From NCBI GenBank assembly GCA_031216445.1, contig CM062200.1:6151501-6215500 (forward strand): a DNA stretch of 64,000 nt, given 5' to 3'. Position numbers and translations under genes: made by a program. The notes beneath the pieces are model-generated. The model had not been told where the DNA came from. It saw only the letters and a program-made list of their open reading frames with translations, and ran no database searches. This document shows, piece by piece, positions 10,725 to 22,700 of the stretch; within the stretch, counting starts at the first letter, position 1; each line of letters opens with the position of its first letter. This DNA is from Lateolabrax maculatus (lineage: Eukaryota > Chordata > Actinopteri > Acropomatiformes > Lateolabracidae).

Positions 10725-10960
10725 CTCCGAAGTGGGGTAAATGGTCGGGGGTTGTCCTCTGTTTCGGGATAAACCGCGGGGGGACCCGGTGGCCGAGAGA
10801 GCCTGCGAAGTGAAGCCGACGTCGTCCCGGGGTGTTCGTCGCTAATCCCGTCTCGGTGTCAGAGGAGCGGACATTCAGCGGAACTGCTGCAGCGCTGTGC
10901 CACGTCCACATCCGGGCACCGCGCAGCCACTTCCTGCTCCGCCGCCGCACCGGAGGGGCC
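10400..10960 (-). promoter_or_regulatory. SEC24C: CpG-rich SEC24C promoter and putative 5'UTR exon 1
   Basis: The region is GC- and CpG-rich and lies upstream of the first coding exon. On the minus strand a donor GGAG|GTAGGT lies at 725/724 (position 10725/10724) and could end an untranslated exon starting somewhere around 10.85-10.95 kb. ETS-like motifs (CACTTCCTG near 10928, ACATCCGGG near 10908) fit a housekeeping promoter. No TATA box was seen. The transcription start is inferred, not shown. Confidence 0.55.
10509..10650. repeat. Short tandem repeats in the SEC24C promoter
   Basis: Two tandem tracts lie close together: a five-base GCCAA/GCTAA run (10509-10570) and a ten-base GGTAGCATCA unit repeated about four times (10610-10650). 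Both are on the proximal side of the putative untranslated exon 1. Confidence 0.8.
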
Positions 10961-11439
10961 GACACAGGTGGCTGCTTGGGAAAAATAACACCAGATAATA
11001 CGAGTTTACACTTTTTTGCGTTTTTTTCTTTAGCTTTTGAGAAAGGCAAATAGTGTAAGAAGCACAGGGTGGAAGAAGGTAGGCTGTCCACATGCAACAT
11101 GAAACATTCATACTATTCACTTTAAAAAAAAAACTATCACAATGATTGTCTTGGATTAGGGGCTAGGGGACAACATAAAAACATACACCCATGAAATACA
11201 TTAAAACACCAACAATGCCATATATAAATAACAGTGAGTGTGCAAAGCTGCATTAAAAACTAGTAATAGTCTATCTGTCCTTAAATGGATGTTGCAGTGG
11301 GAATGAAACATTTTTCTAAGTTCCCTTTTTGGCCAGAAGAACATCTCCCATAGAAATGAGATTGACTTTAACATACTCAATGACTATCTACTATCTACCA
11401 ATAATGTTTGTTTTCACATGAGGTTTGCCATAGAGACTG

Positions 11440-11690
11440 CTGGATTGAATTTGGTTGAAGCAGCTGGACGGAGTATGAATTAGTAAGAGAAGTGGGAACC
11501 GGTCTAAATATTATGAATGAGAGTTAAAAGTTGAATAAAACTGAGAATGTATGAAATATGTACAAGATTTTCTGGTTTACACATGAAAGTATGAATTAGA
11601 AGATTAGACATGAAAAATGCTTGAAAAAGTCAAAAAATGCAAAAATCCTGTGTGTGTGTCTTTGTCACATCCACCAACTGCTGACAAAAA
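11440..11690 (+). repeat. Dispersed repeat, left flank of the satellite
   Basis: The sequence CTGGATTGAATTTGGTTGAA, then GAGTATGAATTAGTAAGAGA, then GAAAAATGCTTGAAAAAGTC, ending TCACATCCACCAACTGCTG, is closely matched in the same order at 15980-16215 and partly at 16240-16440. The element type was not recognised. Confidence 0.8.
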
Positions 11691-14600
11691 ACAGCACTAT
11701 AAACGACAAAAAACGACAGAAAAACAACAAGAAACGACACTATAAACAACAAAAAAACGACAAAAACGACACTATAGACAACAAAAATGACAAAAAACAA
11801 CAAAAACGACGGAAAAACAACAAAAAAACGACACTATAAATAACAAAAAACGATAGAAAAACGACAAAAAAACGACACTATAAACAACAAGAAACGACAA
11901 AAATGACACTATAAACAACAAAAACGACACTATAAACAACAGAAAACGACAGAATAACGACAAACAACGACACTATAGACAACAAAAATGAAAGAAAACA
12001 ACAAAAACGATGAAAAATGACACAATAGACAACAAAAATGACAAAAAAACAACAGAAGCGATGCTATAAACAACAAAAAACAACAAAAGCGATGCTATAA
12101 ACAATAAAAAACGACAAAAAACAATAAAAAACGATAAATAACAACAAAAACGACAAAAACAACACTATAAATGACAAAAAACGACACTATAAACAACAAA
12201 AAACGACAAAAAACAACAAAAAACCGACAAAAAACAAAAACGACAATAAACAACAAAAACAACAAAAAACAACAAAAACGACACTATAAGCAACAAAAAC
12301 GACAAAAACGACACTATAAGCAACAAAAAACGAAAAAAACCAACAAAAACGACGCTATAAACGACAACAAATGACACTTTAAAGAACAAAAAACAACAAA
12401 AAACAACTAAAAAGACACTATAAACAACAAAAAATGACAAAAAACAACAAAAACGACGCTATAAACGACAAAAAACAACAAAAAACGACAAAAAACAACA
12501 AAAACGACACTTTAAACAACAAAAAACGACAAAAAACAACAAAAACGACACTTTAAACAACAAAAAACGACAAAAAACAACAAAAACGACACTATAAACA
12601 ACAAAAAACGACAAAAAAACAACAAAAACGACGCTATAAATGACAAAAAACAACAAAAACGACGCTATAAACAACAAAAAACGACAAAAAAACAACAAAA
12701 ACGACACTATAAACAACAAAAAACAACAAAAACGACGTTATAAACAACAAAAAACGACAAAAAACGACAAAAAACAACAAAAACGACGCTAAAAACGACA
12801 AAAAACAACAAAAACGACGCTATAAACAACAAAAAACGACAAAAAACAACAAAAACGACGCTATAAACAACAAAAAACGACAAAAAAACAACAAAAACGA
12901 CACTATAAACAACAAAAAACAACAAAAACGACGTTATAAACAACAAAAAACGACAAAAAACGACAAAAAACAACAAAAACGACACTATAAACAACAAAAA
13001 ACGACAAAAAACAACAAAAACGACACTATAAACAACAAAAAACGACAAAAAACAACAAAAACGACGCTATAAACAACAAAAAACGACAAAAAACAACAAA
13101 AACGACGCTATAAACAACAAAAACAACGCTATAAACAACAAAAAACGACAAAAAAACAACAAAAACGACGCTATAAACAACAAAAAACGACAAAAAACGA
13201 CAAAAAACAACAAAAAACGACACTATAAACAACAAAAAACGACAAAAAACAACAAAAACGACGCTATAAACAACAAAAAACAACAAAAACGACACTTTAA
13301 ACAACAAAAAACGACACTTTAAACAACAAAAAACGACAAAAAACAACAAAAACGACACTATAAACAACAAAAAACGACAAAAAACAACAAAAACGACACT
13401 ATAAACAACAAAAAACGACAAAAAAACAACAAAAACGACGCTATAAACGACAAAAAACAACAAAAACGACGCTATAAACAACAAAAAACGACAAAAAAAC
13501 AACAAAAACGACACTATAAACAACAAAAAACAACAAAAACGACGTTATAAACAACAAAAAACGACAAAAAACGACAAAAAACAACAAAAACGACAAAAAA
13601 CAACAAAAAACAACAAAATCAACACTATAAACAACAAAAAACAACAAAAAACAACAAAAACGACACTATAAACAACAAAAAACAACAAAAAACAACAAAA
13701 ACAACACTTTAAATAACAAAAAACGACAAAAAACAACAAAAACGACACTGTAAGCAACAAAAAACAACAAAAAACGACACTATAAACAACAAAAAACGAC
13801 AAAAAACAACAAAAACGACACTATAAACAACAAAAAACGACAAAAAAACAACAAAAACGACACTATAAACAACAAAAAACAACAAAAACGACGTTATAAA
13901 CAACAAAAAACGACAAAAAACGACAAAAAACAACAAAAACGACACTATAAACAACAAACAACGACAAAAAACAACAAAAACGACGCTATAAACAACAAAA
14001 AACGACAAAACACAACAAAAACGACGCTATAAACAACAAAAAACGACAAAAAAACAACAAAAACGACACTATAAACAACAAAAAACAACAAAAACGACGT
14101 TATAAACAACAAAAAACGACAAAAAACGACAAAAAAACAACAAAAACGACACTATAAACAACAAAAAACGACAAAAAACAACAAAAACGACACTATAAAC
14201 AACAAAAACGACGCTATAAACAACAAAAAACGACAAAAAAACAACAAAAACGACGCTATAAACAACAAAAAACAACAAAAACGACACTTTAAACAACAAA
14301 AAACGACACTTTAAACAACAAAAAACGACAAAAAACAACAAAAACGACAATATAAACAACAAAAAACGACAAAAAAACAACAAAAACGACGCTATAAACG
14401 ACAAAAAACAACAAAAACGACGCTATAAACAACAAAAAACGACAAAAAAACAACAAAAACGACGCTATAAACAACAAAAAACGACAAAAAACAACAAAAA
14501 CGACACTATAAACAACAAAAACGACGCTATAAACAACAAAAAACGACAAAAAACAAAAACGATACTTTAAACAACAAAAAACGACACTATAAAGAACAAA

Positions 14601-15895
14601 AAACAACAAAAAACAACAAAAACGACACTATAAACAACAAAAAACGACACTATAAACAAAAAACGACACTATAAACAACAAAAAACGACACTATAAACAA
14701 AAAACGACACTATAAACAACAAAAAATAACAAAAAACGACACTATAAACAACAAAAAAAGACACTATAAACAACATAAAACGACAAAAAACAACAAAAAC
14801 GACGCTATAAACAACAAAAAACGACAAAAAACAACAAATACGACACTATATAAGCAACAAAAACATCAAACGACACTTTAAACAACTAAAATGGAAAATA
14901 AACAACAAAATCAACACTTTAAACAACTAAAACAACAAAAAACAACACTATAAACAACAAAAATGACACTATAAACAACAAAAACGACACTATATAAGCA
15001 AAAAAATCAAAAAACAACAAAAACAACAAAAATCATCAAAACAACGACACTATAAACAACAACAACGACCAAACAACAAAAACAACAAAAAACAACAAAA
15101 ACAACAAAAAATGACACCATACAAGCAAAAACATAAACAACAACAAAAATAACGACAAAAAACAACAAACATAACAACAAAAATGACACTTTAAACAACA
15201 AAAACACCAAAAAAACAAAAATGACAAAACAAATAAAAAACGACACTATATAAGCAAAAAACATCAAAAAAAACAACAAAAATAACGACAAAAAAAACAA
15301 CAGAAACGACGAAAAAACAAAAAACGTCACCATAAATGACTAAAATGACGAAAAAAACGACACTATAGACAACAAAAACAACAAAGAAAACGACAAAAAA
15401 CAACAGAAAACGACACTATAAACAACAGAAAATGACACTATAAACAACAAAAACGACACTATAAACAACTAAAATGACATAAAAACAACAAAAACGTCAA
15501 GAAACGACACTATAAACAACAACAACGACCAAAAATAACGACAAAAACAACAAAAAACAAAAATGACAAAAAAATGACAAAAACGACAAAAAACTACAAA
15601 CAACAAACGACAAAAAACAACAATAAAAACAACAACAATGACACTATTAACAACAAAAACGACAACGAACAATCAAAAAAAGACAAAAACGACACTATAA
15701 ACAACAATAAACGACAGAAAAGCAACAAAAACAACAAAAAGGACAAAAACAACACCATAAACAACAAAAATGACAAAAAACGACACTATAAATAACAAAA
15801 ACGACCAAAAAACGACACTATAAACAACTAAAACGACAAAAAACGACAACAAAAGCGACAAAAAACAACACTATAAAGAACAAAAAAGACAAAAA
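11683..15895. repeat. 4.2-kb A/C-rich tandem array (satellite-like, about 41-base unit)
   Basis: The core (about 12440-14560) is built from four subunits in order: CGACACTATAAA, CAACAAAAAA, CGACAAAAAA, CAACAAAAA, together 41 bases. Subunits 2-4 are variants of one ten-base word, so the array is nested. Variants read GACGCTATAAA, GACACTTTAAA and GACGTTATAAA. The ends (11683-12440 and 14560-15895) are less regular. The plus strand is almost only A and C. The long hydrophobic frames on the minus strand are a by-product of this composition. Confidence 0.97.
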
Positions 15896-15979
15896 AACTT
15901 GAATTTTAAAAAAAATTTGAATAAAATCAACAATGTATGAAAGATGTGGAATAGTTGAATGTTTGTTAAAAGGCTGGCA

Positions 15980-16215
15980 CTAAACTGGACTGCTGGATTC
16001 AATTTGCTTGAAGTAGCTGGATGGAGTATGAATTAGTAAGAAAAGTGGGAAATGGTCTAAATATTGTGAATGGGAGATAAAAGTTTACACCTGAAAGTAT
16101 GAATGAGCAGATTAGACTTGAAAAATGCTTAAAAAACTCTAAAACTGTCAAAATCGTGTATGTGTGTGTGTGTGTGTGTGTGTCTGTCACATCCACCAAC
16201 TGCTGTTAACTGCCG
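15980..16215 (+). repeat. Dispersed repeat, right flank of the satellite
   Basis: This is a diverged direct repeat of 11440-11690, including CTGGATGGAGTATGAATTAG, GAAAAATGCTT and TCACATCCACCAACTGCTG. It carries a (TG)n microsatellite at 16161-16183. Confidence 0.8.
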
Positions 16216-16239
16216 TCTCAGTCCTTGGTCAGACTAGAC

Positions 16240-16440
16240 TAGAAAAATGGTAAATGGTGTAAATCTTATGAATGGGAGTTAAAAGTTGAATAAAACTAAG
16301 AATGTATAAAAGATGTACAACATTTTGTGGTTTGAATAAAGTTTACACCTGAAAGTAAGCATGAGCAGATTAGACTTGAAAAATGCTTGAAAAAGTTTAA
16401 AAATGTAAAAATCCTGTGTGTGTGTGTGTGTGTCAGGCTG
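16240..16440 (+). repeat. Dispersed repeat, third partial copy
   Basis: It contains GGGAGTTAAAAGTTGAATAA, GTTTACACCTGAAAGTA and GAAAAATGCTTGAAAAAGTT followed by a short (GT)n. These match 11520-11650 and 16075-16130 in order. Confidence 0.75.
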
Positions 16441-16789
16441 CAGTCAGTGGTTGCCATGGTGATGGCCACAGCACTTTTCCCCTCTGTCGCCCTCCTCAAC
16501 TTTCTGGTCTCAGTTAACATTGCAGTATATGCAGCTCTTGGCTGGTACACCTGTCACTTGAGGACTCGTAGAGCTAAAAGTTTAGGTCCGATTGCTAACG
16601 TGGCCACACTTCTGCGACTGTAACAAATTTTCCTACGTTCTGAGGTAAAATCACGTATGAGGAGGGAAAATTGTGGTACTACGAGCAATTTGAGTAGAAT
16701 TTTTTGAGTTGAGTTTCAATCTCCTCCCCACTCTACCAGGTAGGTCCCCCACTCTAGCTTTGAACATTTCACCACACACACACTCATGG

Positions 16790-17340
16790 AAAAATGTAGA
16801 AAAAGGGCTGAAATTTTCATGATTTTTGAAATGAGGTTGTGTAAAAAGTATGAATTTATGCCAGAAAGTCCAAAGTGGTGTGAACGTTTTAATGTTGGAA
16901 TGACGTTTCTACATGAAAGTATGAAGGATTTGGAAGACTTTAAAGATGAGTGGTTTTGAATGTTTTTCTCATTGACTTTCATTATAATTAAGTTTTAAAC
17001 AAAGTTGAATATTTTACAAAGTATTAATGGGATTTGAATGTTGAATAATACCTTGAATGTACGAAAGATGTGGAACTTTTACAAGTTTGAATGGAGTTTG
17101 TAGCTGAAAGTATGAATGAGTAGAGAAAAGTTGAATAGGCATGAAAAAGTGGGAAAATGTGGAAATTTTGAACATTCCGCCCATTCATTTGAATGAAGCA
17201 AAATTCCTGGAAAACGTTGAATATTTCGGAAAGTATGAATGTTATGAAAAAGTTGAATACAAGCAATAATGTTCTAATTTAGCTGAACGTTTTTGATGTT
17301 TGAATGAAGTTTCTATGTTGAATAATGTGGAAGGAGAAGA
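16790..17340 (+). repeat. Related AT-rich dispersed repeat
   Basis: Recurring phrases such as TACATGAAAGTATGAA, GTTGAATATTTTACAAAGTA and CTGAAAGTATGAATGAGTAG show it belongs to the same broad family as 11440-11690. CATTCATTTGAATG (near 17183) is typical of some teleost repeats. No coding capacity. Confidence 0.6.
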
Positions 17341-18359
17341 CTCGCAAAAAAAGCGGTCTGAATAATAATAATAATACATTTTTAGCTTTCAGCATTCACA
17401 CCAATAATGTGACAAGAGGTAACCATCTGAATTGGGCCAAGTGCACCAAATCTGAGCCAGCCTGGGCCCGTGTATGGCTGCCAGATTTGGCTACGTTTTG
17501 AGCGTGAAAAACAAAATCAGATTTGGGCCCAGATCCCCTTGCAATCAATCCCAATTTGGAATTATTTTACGAGTCTGTTTATCACAAACCTGGCTTCACT
17601 TCATTACGTGATCAGATTTACGCTGCTGTTGAGCCAAGTCATTTTGGCTGCCTAAATTCGGTAAACCTCTGCTTTTCTTCTGCACGATGAGAGGAGGGCC
17701 TGCCAACATAGAACCTGCCCCTCATTTGCTGGACTAATTCTCTAAAGCTTTCTGGGTGAAACTTGAAATCTTGACTAACTATCCCAAAATGAAACACAAG
17801 GATAAAAACCATATAGGTCACTGGAGCACAACTCCCTCTAGCACCCACTCTGAAGCTGTTAAACTCTACAGATAGTAAACCAGCTGAAATTTCCTAAAAT
17901 ATGTCCTCGTCAGATCCCCCGTCTGTGCTTTAAGTTGGGGTGCTGCGGCAAATCTGTGAGCTTTGACTGCTGGCCAGACCGGCTAAGCTGGGGGTCATAG
18001 AGGGAGTGGTGGTAGGGGTTATTTCGGGAGGGTATATCAGCAAGCATCCCCTCCTGCTCAGAGTGCTTGAGAGTGACATGGCAAGTGTTGACTACGAAGG
18101 AGGATGAACACACACACACACACACACACACACTTTTCACACTCCTGAGCGCCCACCCTCCGACACAGCATTCCAGTGTAAGCAGATGAAAGCCAGCCTC
18201 CCCCCTGTCTCCTCATGGGTGGAGAGATTTGCCGTGGTCACGGAGAGGAGTGGGAGACACACTCACTCATTGATACTGGCGGATTGTGAGGAACTGAAGA
18301 AAGGGCAGAGCAACTCATACGCCCGCGCACACACAGCAGGCTGTGAGCTGGGAGCAGGG

Positions 18360-18461
18360 ATGGTTGCGGAGGAGATTGTGGTCTCCCTCTCAGGAGGAGC
18401 CCCGTGGGGCTTCAGACTGCAGGGAGGAGCAGAGCAGCAAAAACCTCTACAGGTGGCCAAG
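18360..18461 (+). CDS. SYNPO2L: SYNPO2L exon 1 (residues 1-34, start of PDZ)
   Basis: It encodes MVAEEIVVSLSGGAPWGFRL followed by QGGAEQQKPLQVAK, the first half of the PDZ domain. The donor is AAG|GTATAG, phase 0. A (TG)n tract begins 24 bases past the exon end. Confidence 0.94.
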
Positions 18462-19742
18462 GTATAGCGGAGCTGTGTGTGCATGTGTGTGTGTGTGTGT
18501 GTGTGTGTGTACAGTATGTTGCAGAGAACACTTACTGCCAAGGTGGTAACATGAGAAGATGGGTTTAATAGAGACTGCAGCTGTTTATTGCGGTCTGAGG
18601 CCTTGGTGGTCTGTTTTGTGGTTTGCTATGTTTGAAATTCAAGCTTTGGTTAGACACTTTATAGTCGGCATAAAATATGAATAATTTAATTATGTTAAAT
18701 CTCTGGCCCTTGTAGGTATTTGTAGGGGTGTAAAATAACTAAATACAAGTGCCAGACAAGTGTCTGGTTACAGTGTAATTGTTTAACTTTTTCCACACAC
18801 CTGTACTTTCTAAAATCAGTAATTCTACTTTCATGTGTATTTTTTTCTCAATAGTTTTATTTAAAAAAAGCCCATAAGTACCATCCTTTGGAGAGCATCT
18901 CAGAATCAGAGAGGGATTCGTCTGATGTCATACTGAAAAGCTTATAATCAGGATATCAATCAGGATGTCATTTTACGTTAAACTTCTGTATCTAAGTTAT
19001 TATTACTCAGAAAAACGCTACTTTTCTACTGTTACTTGATTAGTTTTGATGAAAAATAATCTTTCCTCTACTTCACGCAACAGTACCTCTAGGATATACA
19101 GGGATACAATTTTCTCATACTCTTTTGGCCGTAGCCAATTAAATTCCCCTGCTGTGATTCGGTTGGGTTTTTGGGTCAGAGAACAGTGCGAACACATGTT
19201 GACTGGTTGATCTTGACTTGGGTTTCATCACTGCATCCTGATGGTGATCATTAGTAGGAAGGAGTTCCTGTTAAATAGGTCAGTGTACAGTGCATCCATG
19301 CATACATATTGCATGTGGGCGTAGTTGTGTACATGAATGTGTCTACTGTGAAAACACACACAGTAGACAATGAACTTGTTTCAGATTTGTCATCGTTACA
19401 TATTTTTTAGACATAATAAGCCAACTTTAAGCCCAGGAAGATTCTTTCTTTTAGTTTGGTTTCTCCAATAGCTTTTTGTGTCTGCGTTTATATTTGTTGA
19501 CAGACGAGAATGTTCTCTCTAATAAGAAAATCTATTCTGGAGATGAGGAATGTGACCTCGCTCACACTGACGTTAAAAGTTGGCCAGCTCATAAGCTGTC
19601 ATAGCCTCTGATTCAAAATAGAGGTGGAGTAGCTCTGGCACCAAAGGCCTCTTTTTATCCAGGATTTTCAAGCCAATAAGGTCACCTTTAATGAGGGTTT
19701 GATCAGTGTGTGCTTCCTCTTTTTTGTCTATGTGTAACCTTT

Positions 19743-19782
<40 letters not shown>

Positions 19783-22700
19783 GTTGGGCATACCTCAGAT
19801 AAGCCTGGTTGGGAGTGGAGTGCAAACTAGAGGATCAGAATAGCTCATTTAAGAGGAGCTGGAAGCTGAGCATGGAAAAAGGCCTCTTGTTCACACACAA
19901 AGATACGGATACACACACACACATAGAACCACACACACTTTACAGTTTATTGTAAGTATTTTATTTTCCTGTACTTGCCATCACAGGAGCGCCTGTCTTT
20001 CTTCATCTGTCTAGGAACATGGTTGACCTGCAAGGTTTTATTTTGGGTATGTGGGGAACATATGTTGAATGACAGGCATCCCCCCTGGTCCGGATTGGTG
20101 ATGCAGCTGTTCAAACGCCCTCTTTCATGATGTTCACTTGTGCTGTGCGTGTATATGCGTGTGTGCATTTGTCTGAGTGGGAAAGTACGAGGTAGATAGC
20201 TTGTCCTTGCATGTGTGACGTCCCAATGGGATTATCAGGTCAAGAGATACTGATAAAGGCAAATACTGTTTCCTGTTAAGAGTCCAAGTAGGTGCGGGAA
20301 CACACTTTACTCCTCTCAACATTTTTACAGTGATAAGTGTGTATTTGTGTATATGTGAGGAGACAGAGGGGGACAAGAATACTCGCCTTCCCATCTATCC
20401 CATACATCACCCACCCCCCCACAGACATACTTCCTGAAGGATCCTGTGACATCATCTCTTAGCGACGTCCATTAACAGCTGCATGACTTCATGAGTTATT
20501 CTGATACAGGGACATGGATGGCTGGCAGTAGAGAGTTGCCTGTTGCTGAACACGGTTCATCAGTTGTTCTACAAGTTGCACAACTTTAGGCCGTTTCACT
20601 AAAGAATGTTTTTCACAGACTAACACAATACAGTGTGTAGGCTTTAACAGGAGTACACTGAAATAACAATCTGAATGACTGCCCATTATACGGCAGCTGT
20701 AGCAATATAGTGTAAAAGTACTCTGTTGCAAGTAAAAGTCATGCATTGAAAGTCTTACTTAAGTAAAAGTACAAAATTATAAGCATCAAAATACACTTAA
20801 AGTACCAAAAGTACTTAAAGTAGTTGCAGAATGGCCCATTTCAAGATCCTGTACTGGCCTCTAAAATGTAGTGGAGTAGAAGTATAAAGTAGCTTAAAAT
20901 GGAAATACTCATGTACACTACTACACTACTTGAGTAAATGTACTTAGTTACATTCAAACACTGGTTTAAAGCCCTGTTAAATATTCATAATTAAATAAGC
21001 AACTAAGAAAGTTAAAGTGCAGAAAAAAATTATCCTCAATTATTAATTATTTAGAGTTCAACACTCAAGAATGTACTTAATACACATCAGGTCTGTGTGG
21101 GTGTGGTTTGATCAGATTTAATAATGCCAGTGGTCCGGCAACATGAGCAGACGATCACACAACTGTCACAATCACAAAAGGTTGTAGGAGACACAGTGGT
21201 TCCTAATGTGGGGGTTTGGACCCCCCAAGAGATTGTAAGATAAACTTGAAGGGTTGCAAGACGAGAATATAGAAAAGAGGAAAAAAGAAATCCCCCACAT
21301 GGTCATAACTTAAAGACATATGCAACAGTTGACAACATATCACAGGTGTTGTTTTGTTTTACGGCGTCCCAAGCCAAAAAGGTGGGGAACCAATGGTCTA
21401 AAAATCTAACTAACTAATGGAAGGTGAAGATTCAGTGGGAAAGTAGACGATGTAATGTCAAATAAGTATATTTACTGTGCTTTTACCACAGCTGCAAGTA
21501 TTAATGAGTTATTAACCCCTCTCCTCTCTGCAGGTACGCAGGCGCAGCAAAGCTTGCAGAGCTGGACTGAAGGAGCATGACGAGCTGGTTGCCGTTGGCG
21601 ACCATGTGTGTGCAGAGCTCACTCATGCTCAGGCCATGAGCCTCATAGACACGCAGAGCGCTACGCTCAACCTGAGGGTTAAAAGGTCAGAGCATGGACT
21701 CTCTCACACACACACACACACACACACAACAAACTCTTTAACTTTGTTACATATCAAACAAACTGAGTCATGCTTTGCATTTTCACAACTTGTCATCTGT
21801 ATGTTTCCAGGGCCCCTTCTGGATTCCACTCCTCGTCGTACTCTGGTTGCTCTGAGTCGACCCGCTCCTCCATGAGGGTCCTGTCTCCCACCGCGGCCCC
21901 CCTGCCCTCCCACCATTCCTCCATCCTCTCCCCCACCGGGATACCCAGGGGCATCACTTCCCCTCCAGACAGCGAGGCTTACTACGGAGAGACAGACAGC
22001 GACGCAGACACGCAGTCACACACGCACCGTCGCCAACGTCGCACACCTCCTCACGCACGCTCACCCGGGCGCTATGACAACCAAGAAGAGGAGGAGACCT
22101 CAGAGATGAGCGGGTAAGTCGCACCCTACTTCCTGTGATCAATGTTTCAGAAAGCTGTATCATCATGCTGGTATCCATATTCTAACCAAAAACAATATCT
22201 ACCACATCAAATCAAGATGTAACAAGTACAACTCCCATGAGTCTTTGCTATAAGCGCAATATGAAATTCTCAATTCTCATTGAAATTCTCATAACCACCT
22301 TGACAACCTGAATTTTAAAGTTTATAATCTTTGTTGTGTTCTGTCTTTCCTCTTAGGTATGAGAGCGCCACAGATGCAGGGGTTTCCATGCAGGGGCAGT
22401 GGGAAGGTCAGTGTTTTGTTGGCGTCCCTCGAAGAGAGCTCATCTACCAGCCCCTCCAGACCGAGTGGACCACTCCAGCACACACCCCACACACTCTGAC
22501 CCCTCACACACTCACACCGACCCCTGATCAGGGGTTGGTGGAAGCGGAGGGAGAGGTGGACAGTGGCTTCCAGGAGGCGGGGGGCTGCATTGGGCTGGCC
22601 TGCGCACCACTGGTGTCTCCTGAACGGGCAAGAGAGGCTCTGATGTTGGGCTCTAGTAAACAGCTGGTGCCCATGGTGGGACCACAGCTGACCCCAGTCA

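Larger units (their letters stand above)
10961..18359. other. SEC24C-SYNPO2L intergenic region
   Basis: This 7.4-kb region separates two divergently transcribed genes. It is mostly repeat: dispersed repeat copies at 11440-11690, 15980-16215, 16240-16440 and 16790-17340, and the tandem array at 11683-15895. No exon was recognised. The last few hundred bases should hold the SYNPO2L promoter; an MCAT-like CATTCC (near 18169) and an E-box CAGATG (near 18182) are visible, but such short matches are weak evidence. Confidence 0.6.
18462..21533 (+). other. SYNPO2L intron 1
   Basis: This 3.07-kb intron contains (TG)n tracts at 18485-18510 and 19747-19780, an interspersed repeat at 20700-20965 and a short repeat at 21195-21405. 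No exon was recognised. Confidence 0.6.

Noticed and set aside
11772..15861. Many open frames of 60-166 residues on the minus strand, rich in Phe, Val, Leu and Cys, resembling membrane proteins.
   Set aside because: They are translations of the A/C-only tandem array (TTTTTGTTG... in reverse) and repeat with the array unit. They have no independent coding signal.
11683..15895. A CRISPR-like array or centromeric satellite.
   Set aside because: There are no unique spacers, the units are contiguous, and the locus lies between two ordinary genes of a vertebrate chromosome; one 4.2-kb array gives no evidence for a centromere.
16387..16623. A 78-residue open frame with a hydrophobic segment near 16.45 kb.
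   Set aside because: It starts inside a dispersed repeat and a (GT)n tract, and I recognise no family in it.
18186..18359. An upstream in-frame ATG of SYNPO2L adding 58 residues.
   Set aside because: The family protein starts at the equivalent of 18360 (M.AEE..V.LSGGAPWGF), and the added residues resemble nothing in the family.
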